Positions 13,835 to 26,234 of a stretch of 64,000 bases of DNA are shown here, one piece after another (position 1 is the first letter of the stretch; every line of letters begins with the position of its first letter). Location: positions 45,950,001 to 46,014,000 of the forward strand of contig NC_083379.1 of NCBI RefSeq assembly GCF_031755915.1, given 5' to 3'. Source of the stretch: Ziziphus jujuba. Taxonomy: Eukaryota > Streptophyta > Magnoliopsida > Rosales > Rhamnaceae. A program made the position numbers and the translations under genes. Below the pieces are notes generated by a model. The model ran no database searches. It was not told the origin of the DNA and was given only the letters and a program-made list of their open reading frames with translations.

Positions 13835-15237
13835 TCTATTTACAGAAACCAAAGCATTGAAACCGAAGCTCCGTTAGCGTTTGTTTTCGACAAGTATCAT
13901 TCAGAACCTGGTTCTCGTATTAAAGTAAAACAAAAGCAAACTTCAAAGGATGGTTTCGTCTTCGTAGCAAACCTTTGACGTCGACAAGCGTTGTATAGAG
14001 ATAGAGAAACTGGATTCTGCGACTGAGAGAGAGCGAGTTGTCTGTGTAAAATTGAAAAAAAAAAAACAAAAACGAAAAAATAAAAAAAAAATAAAAAAAA
14101 AAAATTGGGAGAAGAAGGGGTCGGGGATGGGTATATAAAAAAACCCTGGATCTGGGAACCGTGAAGGGACAAGAACGGAAGAGAAATTAGGTTTAGAAAA
14201 GAACGGGCAATAGATAGCTAAGAATTGGGGGTATTGAATTTGACGAAACCAACCTCTTAACTTGACCGTTACGCAGTTTTGTTTTTACGGGAAATGGAGG
14301 GTATTAATGGAAAAACACACATTCCAAAAGAGCGTTTGCTTTTTGAACTTGCCACCTGATAGAGCTCTCTTTAACACCAAAATTTCTAGCCGTTGCTTTG
14401 TGCAAGCATTATATTTTTAAGCAGGCAGGGGCATTATTCTTTTGCCCCTAAGCTGTAACTTTCAAAATCTAAACTATTACAATGCTCCTACAAAAAATAA
14501 AAAATAAAAAAGCATATATAAGGACAACCCAAATCCTAATCTGAATGTAGTAGAAACCGACGTACACGAAGTTTCGAGCTGCCACAATCAAAGTTGTAAC
14601 GCAGCCATTAATTTTTATTTTTTATTTCTTTTCTGTTTATAGAGAAACTAAATTTACATAAAAAGATCCATCATGTTGAATACCATGGGTTTAAAAATAT
14701 AAGTCATGAGCATGAGGCACATGTGCTTCTAAAATAAAAGCCATAGGAGTTTATAACTTTATATAAACAAGCACTATGCATGTTTTAAGTAGACTATTAC
14801 TTGAGGCTTGGGCAATTAATAAATTGGAGAGGGAAAAGTATGGGACAGCTTGTGGATTATCGTGCTCCTGTTGTCTATATTTCATAAATGCTAATAATAC
14901 TATAACTTTTCCTATACACAGAGTGCAGAAAAGAAGGCTCATCTCTGCTTGCTCTGTTGCTTATAGCATTTAACAATTACAAAATCATACCAATAAAGAT
15001 GATGGAATGGATCAACCAATCAAAAAAGTCTGCTAGTTATAATAAACGTTTCCAATCTGCTACAAAACACAAAAGCCTTATCCTCAACATGTAAATTGAC
15101 CAATTCAAAAGGAATTATTAATTAAAGGGAAATCAGGAAAATTTTCACTTGAAATAGAAAACTCCCCAAATGTCTCACATGATTTCACAGGAACAAAGTT
15201 ACACAAAAAGATCCTGCATATTATATTTGGTCATCAA
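13835..15237. other. helicase 5' leader and promoter, then intergenic DNA
   Basis: The helicase 5' UTR and core promoter should lie in about 13835-14200. There is an A/T-only run at 14050-14105 and a TATATA at 14131-14136. Beyond 14220 I see nothing coding apart from the 3' UTR expected for the ATS3-like gene near 15000-15237. Confidence 0.4.
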
Positions 15238-16070
15238 CTACACTGCAGTAGATGATGGACTGGATAAAGCAGAAGCACCGCCATTACAGTAATTGAAGCC
15301 AAACCAAACATCACCGGGAATAAAAGTGTTGTAATAGAATGAAACAGATTTGGTATTGTAGCCATAGACTTGGACTGTATCTGGCTTCCAACCATCGTAT
15401 CCACTCCTGTAGAGATACAGATAGCAGATCTGATATGTGCATGGTCCGTATATCTCAAATGTATCCCTTGAGCACCTCTCGAAGGTCCTTGAAGATGGAT
15501 CGTCCAGCCTCGGTGCATAAACCTGGTCATCATCCAGCCAAAGGTCCAAAGCCAATTTAGTTTCTTTATATTCAATTTTGAATTTATCAATATAACAATA
15601 AATTACCCAATACCCAGTATTTGTTTATTTACCTGATTTCCATACGCATCACCGAAAGAAAGACTGATTTGATCTCGAGTATATCGTGGTGAAGAGCAGC
15701 TTGTAGTTATTGATACCGTGTAAGAACAGCTTCTTTGATTGTTATTCTACAAAACAAAGAAATAATGGCCAAAAAAAAAACACACACACACACACATATA
15801 TAATATTTAGATAGAATCGGAACAGGAAAAGATGAATCTTATATTCAATATTTTTTTTAACCAAAACTAATTATGATAATTCTGAAATCGGACTCAAAAA
15901 ATTTCAATCAAAGTCAACCATATATTTACTGATTTAACTGGGTACTTTTGTTTTGTATCCTAAAGCTTCTTTTCCCAGTTTAAAATTTTTTCTTTACCCA
16001 TAAAAGATCTCCCCTTTTCAGCAAACTTTTTTACCTTTCTTGAGCAAACATTCCCAGTTCAAAAGAAAAC

Positions 16071-16124
<54 letters not shown>

Positions 16125-16274
16125 AGATGAAGAAATTGATCATACCTGGGCATCCTCCCGGAGCTTGAAGGATTTCAGAGGTCGGGGCTGTGGAATGCCG
16201 GATTGGGCTTGTGAGAATGTGAAGAACAAAGCAAAATGGAGCAGAAAAACGAGTGCCTTCATTGTCCTCTCCAT
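15238..16274 (-). CDS. ATS3-like embryo-specific protein (PLAT/LH2 domain)
   Basis: A small secreted plant protein of the ATS3 (embryo-specific protein 3) family, whose PLAT/LH2 beta-sandwich is thought to bind lipids or proteins outside the cell. The biochemical role is not settled. Three exons (16146-16274, 15633-15746, 15238-15522) join in frame to 175 residues. Residues 5-23 form a hydrophobic signal peptide ending FSQA. The domain starts at CSYTVSITTSC (50-60) and continues through ISLSFGDAYGNQVYAPRLDD, then FEIYGPCTYQICYLYLYRSG and GWKPDTVQVYGY, to FIPGDVWFGFNYC. Six cysteines (50, 60, 98, 109, 114, 160) suggest disulfides. Two in-frame Met codons are possible. I take the first (16274), because an upstream in-frame stop precedes it. 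The second (16262) would remove four residues. Intron 1 holds a long CT repeat. Confidence 0.92.
16074..16123. repeat. (CT)25 microsatellite
   Basis: An uninterrupted 50-bp CT run inside intron 1 of the ATS3-like gene, on the plus-strand reading. It should vary in length between individuals. Confidence 0.95.
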
Positions 16275-18043
16275 AACCTTCGCTGTCTAGTGTCCGAGCG
16301 GAGAAAAGATCTGATTCTGAATGAGTAATAAATTCGAATACAAATGGCATATGCCCTATTTTATATGAACATGAGAGGGTATATCAGTCCTTTAAAAGTT
16401 TTCGTATGAGATTAGATATACAGTATACTAGATGGTATTTTTGTTATTATGATTATTAACTACACCTACTCGGTTTTCTGAGAAAAACCAAAAACAGAAC
16501 AAAACTACACGTCTACACCTACCCCGTATTTTTATTTTTCATACTTCTTTTTTTCCATTTTTGAATGAAATATAGAAACAATAATAACAGAGTCGATCCA
16601 AAGCATTCTGTTCAATAGTTACAACATGGACAAAGACGTATCTAAACGATTCATCTATTATATGGTCTTCTTCTCTTTCTAAATGGTTCTCACTTCTCAG
16701 TGTTTTTCCTCACAAATTAATCCTTTAAATACACTATTTTATAATATGTTGGACCCTAATTGAAACAATTTTTTTTTTTAAAGGACACTTGTTGATTTAA
16801 ATGTCCAATCCAATCATAAAAGCTATTTACGTTTTTTTCCTTTTTTTGAAAAAAAAAAATTTCTTTAAAGCTAATGTTCCTAAGAAATATATATAAAATA
16901 AAATAAATAATTATATATAGATTTCTTTTATAGCTAGATCGTCTGCATATAAACGCATGTGGCAAAAAAAAAAAAAAATTGATAAATTTTAAAAAAACCA
17001 TTTATCATTTGCATGTGGCAAAAAAAAGATGATAAATTTTAAAAAAATCATCTATCATTTGCATGTGGCAAAAAAAATGAAATTTTTAAAAAATCATCAT
17101 TTTCTCACAAATAGAAAAAAAAAAAAGATTTTTAAACAAAATCATCGTATTTTTTCTTATTCTGTATACAACCATAGAATTATCTATTTTATATATATAT
17201 ATATATATATGTATATAAAATAACCCATTAAATTGCTTTCAGCCTTATCACATGGATCACATTTTTTCTGTGTGCTGTCAGTGACATACAAAATTGAGAC
17301 CACCCAAAAGTTCTCAGGCGACGTGTCTGGTCAGACAGTTTGACGCGCAATAAGAGATAGTAATGACTCCTAATTAACATACTTCCAAAACAGCACGGTA
17401 TTTGATTCTCATCTACTGCATATCAAAGGAGGCAGTCATGTCCCAACCTTCTCCACATATTTCCGCCTTAATTTACCTCAGATTCTCCCACTACAAAGTG
17501 TTCCATACACATTACCATTAGCTTTCTCCCTTACCTCAGATCCCCCATTAACTCTTTACCTTATTCCACGAATCGAGAAACAAAAGAAAAAAGGAAATTA
17601 TATTAATCTCCTTCCCCATATATATAATATATATATATAAGGCATAATAGACGTGTTTAGTCTATCAGTAAACTATTGAATCATCTAAAATTCTATCAAA
17701 TATTAAGCATTCTAGTGCATTTTATTTGATAACTTATAAATTTGTACAAAAGGCATATACTTCAAAATTTAAAACTTTTTTATATACCAAGAGTATGGAA
17801 GTTGTCTTTTCAAAGCTCCACAAATCAGCCCAGCCTCAGAAGAATACCCCAGACAGACCATCAATTGTAATAGATCCTAATCACTAGCATATGAAACACG
17901 GCTAGAGCAAGTCACTACAGAACTTTTGCCTAAGCTTTCAAACTTAAAAGGATCAAAATTCTCTTTTCCATGGATTCCATAACAGAAATGTGGAAACCAT
18001 CAAAAATCATATAAGAAACTGTCTCCTGACATACAATCAAAAA
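16275..18043. other. intergenic DNA between ATS3-like and RPC6
   Basis: This should hold the ATS3-like promoter on its left side and the RPC6 3' UTR on its right. I see no gene. It contains the three-copy AT-rich tandem at 16955-17100 and AT dinucleotide runs near 17195 and 17620. Confidence 0.5.
16955..17100. repeat. three-copy minisatellite, period about 50-56 bp
   Basis: The unit starts GCATGTGGCAAAAAAA and contains GATAAATTTTAAAAAAA and ATCATTT. Copies start at 16955, 17011 and 17061. Confidence 0.75.
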
Positions 18044-18760
18044 TCAGAAATCCAACCATTTATTGTAGTAGACACAGGTGGTTGGAGATATAATGCCATC
18101 AGGTGTACAGAGATTTATCCTTGGACAAACTCCACATGGAATGGAAGCCATAGCCCCTGCCTTAGGTTCCCCTCTAACACCCTTATTTGTGCATATGTAG
18201 CAAACTTTCCCTACTGGAATAGAATCAAACTCTCCCATCCCATTGCTCTTGACATCCATCACCACATTGTCCAAAACCAAAGCCCTTAAAATCTCCTCGA
18301 TTTGCTGTGTTGAGAACTCAACCTTGAAAATTCCAGTCCTCCTTATTACATCCAATATTCCCTCCACGGTAGCTACCCTTTGCTTATATATGATCTTCGC
18401 GCATTGGTCTTTCAGCAAGTCAATAAATTCAGTATCAAGGCTCCCTTCAACATACCAAGCTCCACCACTGATTTCTTTTGATGGCTCAAACTCAGCAGCC
18501 ATGTAATGTTTTCTCCCCTTGTTTTGGATATTTACAACCTCTTTTATCAGCTTTTTGGCTTGAAGGGATTTGAGAGACTTGTTAACCACATTGTCTGGCA
18601 AATTTGTTTCCCGCTTCATGTCTCGTGTCCAGATTCCCATGTCTTGTTTACTTCGGATCACATCATAAAGGATGCGCTCTTGTTCTGTCAGGGACTCCGA
18701 TGGCGAATTAGAGTCTGGCCGCTTACGTTTAAGTGCCAAAGGCCCCTGCAATCGGCTCAT
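18044..18760 (-). CDS. RPC6: DNA-directed RNA polymerase III subunit RPC6 (C34/RPC39)
   Basis: A Pol III-specific subunit (yeast C34, human RPC39). It is part of the heterotrimer that contacts TFIIIB and helps open promoters of tRNA, 5S and U6 genes in the nucleus. A single coding exon gives 238 residues, about the length of other plant forms and shorter than the yeast and human proteins. Features: basic N-terminus (LKRKRPDS), a winged-helix region (LTEQERILYDVIRSK, then NKSLKSLQAKKLIKEV), the conserved GRKHYMAAEFEPSKEISGG and WYVEGSLDTEFI, a second winged helix (FSTQQIEEILRALVLDNVV), and a C-terminal cysteine cluster, SIPCGVCPRINLCTPDG to TCVYYNKWLDF, resembling the Fe-S-binding Cys set of the human subunit. 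A splice acceptor two bases before the ATG implies a 5' UTR intron. Confidence 0.94.
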   Translation of the reverse strand: MSRLQGPLALKRKRPDSNSPSESLTEQERILYDVIRSKQDMGIWTRDMKRETNLPDNVVNKSLKSLQAKKLIKEVVNIQNKGRKHYMAAEFEPSKEISGGAWYVEGSLDTEFIDLLKDQCAKIIYKQRVATVEGILDVIRRTGIFKVEFSTQQIEEILRALVLDNVVMDVKSNGMGEFDSIPVGKVCYICTNKGVRGEPKAGAMASIPCGVCPRINLCTPDGIISPTTCVYYNKWLDF

Positions 18761-19830
18761 TCCTATATAGGAAAGAGTAAAATGGAAATAGAAAATTATA
18801 AACAATTACACTAAAAAGCCTACCATTTTAGCCAGATTTTGTAAACGCATTGAGATAATATATCAATCATTTCAAGAGAATGGCAGAGAAATAATGTAAA
18901 ATCAAATTTCTGGGCACAATGCTCTGTTCGATGGCAGAGCAACAACAAGAAAAATATTAAAACGCCAACAGTATTTATTATATTATCTTTCTGATTCAAT
19001 TTGTAGCACAAAACCAAAATTTTCACTCAATTGAAGACGCATCAGAAGTCTCAATTCATGGAAGAAATGATATCTCATAAGTCATTGCACTCCATATTCA
19101 TACATTTTTAACAATATTTTTTTTTTTTTTTTTTTTTTGGGGGGGGGGCAATCAATGAACACAAGAGCAACTGCTTTACTGTAAGCTGCATCATTAAGTG
19201 AGTGAAAAATATAAGTGTCCAAACACTTGTTGCCGCTATGCATCAGATCATTAGATGGTAAGAAGGCTGTACAAACGGAATCAGTCCTAAGCTCAAATCC
19301 TAAATTTCGTCAATCCTCATAAACCTCCAAAAATTTATTCCTAAAACAGCATCAATAATCTAATTACATGTACAGTTTTCACCTATTTCCCTCAGCATCC
19401 AGACAAATTCCTATGCCCAAAAGTTAAAAAAAAAAAAAAGGATCAAAACTAAAACTAAAACATTGATAATTGAACACTTCGCTTAAGCGAAACATAATTT
19501 AATGATGAGAACCGAATGCTCAAGTCTCAATTTGCATTTTTATAAATTCTTGCTTCTTCCATTAACAAAAAAGCAAGACCTTTTAGGGACAAAATGAACC
19601 CAATTTTCAAGTGCGACGAACAAAGCCCACACGGACTGATTTGTTGGTGAAAGAAATTCAAATGTAAATAAAAGAATCGAATAACGATGTGGGAAAGAAG
19701 CTTACTTGGTAGGGTAAGAGCGAAACTCTGAAGAGAACCAGGGCTTCATAAACCCTAAATCTCCCCTGTTCTTAATCACTGGTTCACTGAGTCGGAGTTG
19801 CAATTCGAACAAGGCGTTACTCGTTCTCGT
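18761..19830 (-). other. 5' UTR intron and leader exon of RPC6
   Basis: A splice acceptor lies right before the start codon (minus strand CCTATATAG|GA then ATG). A good donor, ACCAA|GTAAGC, occurs at 19704-19705. The leader exon would run from 19706 to about 19830, and the intron (about 940 bp) contains a T22G10 homopolymer pair near 19119-19149. The exact transcription start is not visible. Confidence 0.6.
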
Positions 19831-20328
19831 TTTCTTTTGACTAAAATTTGTTGGGCCCCTTATTACCCAAAAAGAAATTGTTAGGCCCAGTATTAGAAAT
19901 ATGGGAAGCCTTTTTTTTTTTTCTTTTTCTTTTTATGGGGTGGGCACATAAATGCTAGTTATTAGTGTCAAACTTGACCTTTTTACGTCATTTTCAATAA
20001 ATCATATCGTCACTTCGATAAGATTCTTCTTAATTTAAGAATCCATTCATTCCATACAAAATTTTTAGTTAAAAAAATATTTTTTTTTTACTAATTATAA
20101 ATTTTAAGACTGTCACATGTTTATTTAGAACAGCATTTGTAGGGAAAATATTATTTTTTGTACTTACATTTCAATATCTACTTGGTTAATGTGAGCGTTG
20201 TACATATTAAGATGATAAAATGATGGACCAGATTCACATTTTGGCGCAAAATTTATTACATCTTTCTTCTTGGCAAGCTTAGTTTGTAAATTCAATTTCC
20301 ATGGAGAATTTACAATGGGGCATGTTCC

Positions 20329-20436
20329 TTTTTTTTTGGGTAGTTTTTACAGCATTGCCGCACTGCCTCTCGAACCTGGGCAGGGATGGAACAGAAACAT
20401 GGCCTTAACCAGCTCGGCTGCAACCTGGACCGCACG
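20329..20436 (-). mobile_element. tRNA-derived SINE with 14-bp target duplication
   Basis: The insert is flanked by ATGGGGCATGTTCC (20315-20328) and ATGGGGCATGTCCC (20437-20450), a target duplication with one mismatch. Read on the minus strand it has a Pol III A box (GCAGCCGAGCTGGTTAAGGC), a B-box-like GGTTCGAGAGG about 35 bases later, and a terminal A run next to the duplication. Total length is only about 108 bp. It lies about 340 bp downstream of the LOLITA stop codon. Confidence 0.8.
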
Positions 20437-20775
20437 ATGGGGCATGTCCCCTATAAGCTAAAAAATTGTAAATTGTAATTTTCTTTCCTTTTATTTTTTT
20501 CATTTTCTTTTCTTGGTAGTTTGGATAGGGGATTTTGAACTCTTCTACTTGAAACAGTATATTTACTTCAAAACATAAGGAATGCTCCCTTAAATTTGTA
20601 AAAACGTGACGAATTCTTTCATTCAATACTCAGTACTCGTACAATACCAATCAGAGTCCCTGAAAGTTGAAAGTCAAAAAAATAAAATAAAATAGACAAC
20701 ATTGCATTACATTCAAATTTCAAGACCAGAAGACCTCTACCCCCCATACGCAGATTTAATCGAGAAGCTATTGAT

Positions 20776-23305
20776 TCAGAACTCCGTTGGAGGTTTTAAC
20801 CGTATGAGTCTTTTGATTCTATCTTTCTCTGTATTTTCCAGATACCCCTTCATAGTACAGAAATTAAATATGTCAAAAACAGCAAAATATCAACGTTATA
20901 ATGCATAATAGCAGGCAGCATAGAGCCACGAAAATAATTCAAAGTCAATTACTGGAGATGAAGTATGGTTTGCTTGTCATTCCATTTGCAGGAAATTAAA
21001 ATATGTTTAATTATTGATTCTGGTCTTCTACTTGAGAAATGATTAGTAAGCAATCACCAAAATATTGACGGTATCACCCACAATCCTCAAGGCCAGTTAC
21101 TAATTAATTGTTTTGATTTTAGATATGCCATGGTGCAGGATGAAGAAACCACCAAATACCTCAAGCTTTTGGTTCACTTATTTGTTTAGTTTGGCTCAAG
21201 TTCAAATTTCATAATTAGTCATCTCACCTTCCAAACGATTTCATCCAAACACAAGCAAATTCTCCCATACTTGTCCAGAAAAAGGCGTTCAGTTGGAGGC
21301 TTTCCACAAACATCCTTCACAGCCGAGGTAATTACAAAGATCACTTCTGACACTACAGGGAAACAATCCACAATACATTATCAAGAATACAAGATCAGTA
21401 ATGGTATGAAGCATAAAATGGGACAACAACTTTCCCACCAAATCTAAAGTCCTTCCCTTTAGCCAATTACAGCAGGCACCATATTTGTATATTACAGCCT
21501 AAAATAGCATACAACCATAAAATAGAGAAAAGAGAAGGCACCATTTTCATTTTTTATTTCAGTCAGTAAAATAACTTATTTCATTATGTGGCACACCCTG
21601 CAGTTAAAGGTTACAAGCTTGCATTCCCACCAATAACTTAGAACATGAAATTGCTTGTAAAAGCATTTGTATATCTTTATATGCAGGGAGAGCATCTCAC
21701 AGTAGTTAGAGAGACATAGAAGCTGTATCGTCAGTGTGCATCCATTCAATATGAATGTCGGTACAGTTTTTTACAGTAAACAGTGAAAACATTTTCTTCC
21801 TATCCTATAAAATAGTTTGACCTACCCAGACCATATGCCTTCGAAAATAACTAACCAAACAAAAAGTAATAACAATAACTTACAGGCAAGTTCATCGTAT
21901 TCATCCTTTCCCACAACATAGATGGCAACATCACCAAGCACTGTGTAAACTATATAAACTGACCTGATAAAGAGAGCACAAATTAGTTTGGGTACTTCCT
22001 ATTGATTATAATAGAAATGATGCTGTCACAATGAAGGTGATAATAACAAGGCTGGACTTCTCCAGAAATGGCAGTAAGAAGTAAAAACCTTAGCCTAAAT
22101 TAGCATTAGCATAACACCATTTGGTACAAAAGAAGTTCAACAATTAAGAATATTATTAATAAGATTAACCTGATATTATAGGAACATTCTAACTTATGAG
22201 CTATTATATCCGGGGGGGCACCTAAATTGTCTACAACTAACATGCTTTCAAAGCCTGCATATTTGTTAGACAGATTCAGTTGTGGTATCAAGATCATCAT
22301 CTGTTCATGTCCTAGTTAATTTATCTAACAGCCTAAGTTACATTGGGTGGTCTTAACTCTCTAGTTTGCACAGTTCAATCAGGAATTTCCATGTCTATCT
22401 CTAAATGTCCCACTCATAGAACTGGAACAGTATGACTTTAAAGCCCCTCGGAAAGTTGCTTTGATAGAAGCAAATCCCATGATGCACTTAAGACGGCTGA
22501 TAAAACTAAACTTATTTGTATACACAAATTGTATATTACATCACATCTACATGGAAAGTAAGACGAGTATACATACTTGTGGCAAGCAACAAGAAGCTCT
22601 TCATTTTTTACACCTTTAAGATTATCTGCCCCCAATTTGATTAGGAATGATCGCCAGTGCAGCCGCTCCTCAGCAGGGACACCATGAAATCTGCAAAAGG
22701 AAGCTTCGCTCATTTCTTAACTATGCCATTAATCATGTAGAGATATATCAAAACTCAATGGAAGCAGCTCAACAAATAGTTTCATTTTGCATATCTATAC
22801 ATGCAAATGTAACTCACAAAAACTATTCTTTTTCTCTTTTAAAGAATTACTAGAAAACTATGTTTAACTAAGACCCATTTTACAGAAAACTTTAACACTC
22901 AAATTTTAAAAAATATACAATTGAGAGTTCATTTTCCATTCATTTACATTCTCATAAAAATTCTTATCCAGTTAATTCTTCAGGTGATTAAGCTTTATAT
23001 ACAAAATACCAAAAAAGTAGATCTAGTTTCATTAACATAGAATTGCCGAATCACAACTTTTATGAATAAATATTTATAAAACAGATCCGACCCAGAATTT
23101 TTCGAAAGGAAATCAATAAAACACGCAAATAAGAATTCGTATAAGAGCAAGCCTCCAACCAAATAAGGAACAAGAAGAAGATTCAAAAACAGGAAAAACA
23201 TAATGTTAGAGCAATTCAAAGCATGAAACGGACGGTGGAGATCTAAGCATACCTTTCGATCAGGATGTTGCCCTCAGCGTTGGCAAACAGCACTGCCAGT
23301 ATCAT
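20776..23305 (-). CDS. LOLITA: LOLITA, longin-like small subunit of the TPLATE (TSET) complex
   Basis: A small longin-fold protein related to adaptor sigma and coatomer zeta chains. In Arabidopsis the family member LOLITA is the small subunit of the TPLATE complex, which acts in clathrin-mediated endocytosis at the plasma membrane. Five exons (23253-23305, 22577-22690, 21884-21963, 21228-21352, 20776-20847) join in frame to 147 residues. The N-terminus MILAVLFANAEGNILIERFH is the first longin strand pair. It is followed by GVPAEERLHWRSFLIKLGAD, then LLVACHKSVYIVYTVLGDV and the KDEYDELA strand, and the helix with DVCGKPPTERLFLDKYG. It ends in LIRLKPPTEF. All introns have GT-AG ends. No membrane segment is seen, as expected for a peripheral complex subunit. 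The family call is strong; the assignment to LOLITA relies on remembered sequence. Confidence 0.88.
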
Positions 23306-23653
23306 AGCTTCAGCTCTTCCTTCCCTCTTCCTTTCCCTCGATCGGAAGCTCTTCTTTGGGTTTTTTTTTTTTTTTTTTTTTTTTGGATTATACTTTTCGC
23401 GGACGAGAAATTTTGGACTCTCTTCGTTGGTATGTGTACGACTCTGCGTTCGAGCAATTCTCGAGGTAGAAGTCATGAAATTACCTAAATGCCCTCACTT
23501 TTTTCCCCCCCTCCCCCCAGACACTTCAGCTATCTGTTCACAAAACATAAGTTGGAATTTACAAATATTGCAAAAAAATAAAATTGGAATTTAAAAACAC
23601 AACAATAAAATAAGTACATGGATTTATCAGGACACTAAAAAGAAATATTTTGA

Positions 23654-24380
23654 ATTTGTATTTAAATTATTATATTATTCAAATTAACTTATTTTATGTT
23701 TTTTGTTTTTTTAGGACAGCTCAATTGACATGAGCTCCTATGATTCTTAGATTTTGTAGTAATACCTAATGCAATCTTCACTTTTTAGTTTATCAAAAAA
23801 AAAAAAAGGTTAACTTCATTCACCAATAAAAGAAAAAATTAACTCATTCTACATATATGTAATCTATTACTCTACATCACGCAGCTAATCCCTGACCCAA
23901 AATGAGGCTTTTAGTTAATTATTCCATCAATATCTCGGTAAATGCTTAATCAATTAATTGAAACTGTCAATTTTTGTTAGAAAATTAAAATTCATCTATT
24001 GGTGATATATATATATATATATTTGTATTTAAATTATTATATTATCCGATTTAATCTATTTTATATTATTTAGAATAGTTCAGATGATAATAATTATTAA
24101 TAATAATTTTTAAATTCTAAATATAACATAATAAAATCTTCATTTTCTAGTTCATAAAAAAAAAATAATAATAATTTCATTCACCAATAAAAGAAAATAT
24201 TAACTATCTTGTATTATTCTACATCATCCTGCTAATCTCAGACCCCAAAAAAAAGCTCTAGCTTGTGGTTAATTATTCCATCAATATTTCCGTAAACGCT
24301 TTAATTAATTAATTGGAGCTGTTAATTTTTGTTAGTTAAATAAAAATCATTTATTGGAGATATATATATATATATATCCA
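23654..24380. repeat. diverged tandem duplication, unit about 367 bp
   Basis: Copy 1 starts ATTTGTATTTAAATTATTAT at 23654, and copy 2 starts with the same bases at 24021, directly adjoining. Shared blocks occur in the same order: TTCATTCACCAATAAAAGAA, TTAATTATTCCATCAATAT, and a final TATTGG(T/A)GATATATAT. The copies differ by many substitutions and indels, so the duplication is old. A short A-box-like stretch plus A run inside copy 1 (about 23714-23807) might be a decayed SINE. Confidence 0.75.
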
Positions 24381-25201
24381 AACTATATATTTGATATATA
24401 TATATCTATATATTGAAAGAATGTATGTTTGATCACTTGATGACCAATTCACTTTAAACTAGTATATTATTTATCAAAAAAAAAAAAAAGTTATTATATT
24501 GAATTATAACATTTACAACATGTATAGTAATATTACATTTTAATACTTAATTTGGCTAATCGGCTGTTGATTTTGATTGTCCATAGAAATTAAAGAAGTT
24601 GTGTTATTTATCAATTCATTTTATTTTCTTTTTCTTTTATGAGAATTTATTCGTGCTATTCTTATTGAGAGAAGGTGCACGGTTAAGCGGATCTTCATGT
24701 CGGATCATTATTTGGCAATTGGCATAAAAAGATGCCGAAAAGATAAACAAAGAAATAAAACATTGGAGAACTTTAAAACATATAACTATATGTATGAAAA
24801 AATCATAAATTTAAAGAAAGTTATATAACTTAATTATCCTTGATTATTAGAGAGAAAACTAATATGATCATTTTTTAGTAAAAAATAATATATTAAAAAT
24901 TATAGTATTATCAGAATGTTTAAATAACAAAAGTATAGCTCTCTCTACTTCTACTTTAAAAAAAAAAAATGTATAGTTGACAAGAGAGAAAAGGGATTCA
25001 ATAGAGATTAAGAGTTGACAAAGTGAAAGAAAATATTAATGACTAATAACCAATGAAAGAAAAATATTAATGACTAATAACCAAGCTGATTTTATTTATA
25101 GTCTCTAATTAAAATCATATATATATATAGATATATGTAATTGCTTCATATATATATATATATGTATATAACTAGTTCTAAATAAACATGGAATTAATTT
25201 A

Positions 25202-25246
<45 letters not shown>

Positions 25247-25303
25247 GAAAGTCATGTGGGTGTACACATATATATATTTATAAGTAATTTTATTCTATAA
25301 TTA

Positions 25304-25381
25304 GGCTACATCGAGTTTCTTACTAGTGAGTAACCCTCTAATCCATGATTTTTTTTAACCAGTAAGAAATTCGATGTTGCC
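25304..25381. repeat. small inverted repeat (24-bp arms, about 30-bp loop)
   Basis: The arm at 25304-25327 (GGCTACATCGAGTTTCTTAC...) pairs with 25358-25381 with three mismatches. The structure lies about 190 bp downstream of the SHN-like stop codon and could be in its 3' UTR. It may be a tiny MITE or simply a stem-loop in the transcript. Confidence 0.6.
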
Positions 25382-25571
25382 CAGTTTATGAATGGCTATG
25401 ACACCCCAGTAGAAAAAAGAACCGTATATAGCGTACATTTCCCTAAGGAAACAAACTATATAGCATTCATATTCATATATATATATATATATATATAATT
25501 ATAATAGTGTGAATACAAGGACTAATTAAGCACGTGTAAAGATCAGGTCCCCCACGTGAGAGTAGCGAAAG

Positions 25572-26203
25572 TCAATTTCTGTTGAGGAGTTCCTCTATCA
25601 TCTGCAAAGCAATCCTCTCCTCCTCATCCAACCTCTCGCCACCACCACCTTCTTGATGATGACCTACCGTCACTGGAACTTCTCCGGCCGCCGCCGACGA
25701 CGAGGACGATGAATTATTAGCCTGCGAAGAAGAATCATCCTTAATAATCTTCCCAAGCTCAACCATCATCACCCAATTGGAGTCAGAACGAGGCCCTGCT
25801 CGTTTCTGCCAGACTCCGATGTGGGAATTCTCAGTGTCCAGCCTCAGGCACGTGAGGGAAGGAGATGGAGATTTGCAGCACTTTCGGAGTTTGGCGCTGA
25901 GGATGGTGGAAAGTGCTGTGGGAGACGATGTCAAGCAGCTTTTTATGGTGTGCTGATCGTTCCTTGATTGATTATTGGCTACGTGATCGATTGGGAAATT
26001 TGTTTTGGCATTGCGACCGCTCATCAAGATTGCTGCTTCGTCGTAAGCTCTCGCTGCTTCTTCAGCTGTTTCAAACGTCCCTAGCCACACCCTTCTTTTC
26101 CTATCCACCACATTAATTAATTCCACATCAAGAATTAATCACTATATATATATATATGCACACACACAATCATCTTACATAAATAAACTGAAAAATACTA
26201 ACA

Positions 26204-26234
<31 letters not shown>

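Larger units (their letters stand above)
23306..25571. other. AT-rich intergenic DNA
   Basis: The LOLITA leader and promoter should lie in 23306-23480, which has a T-run. The rest has no gene. It holds the 367-bp tandem duplication at 23654-24380, a run of AT dinucleotides at several places, a small inverted repeat at 25304-25381, and two CACGTG boxes at 25533-25555 next to the SHN gene's 3' end. Confidence 0.5.

Noticed and set aside
15234..15590. 118-residue frame antiparallel or frame-shifted to the ATS3-like exon 3
   Set aside because: It is another frame of the real exon at 15238-15522.
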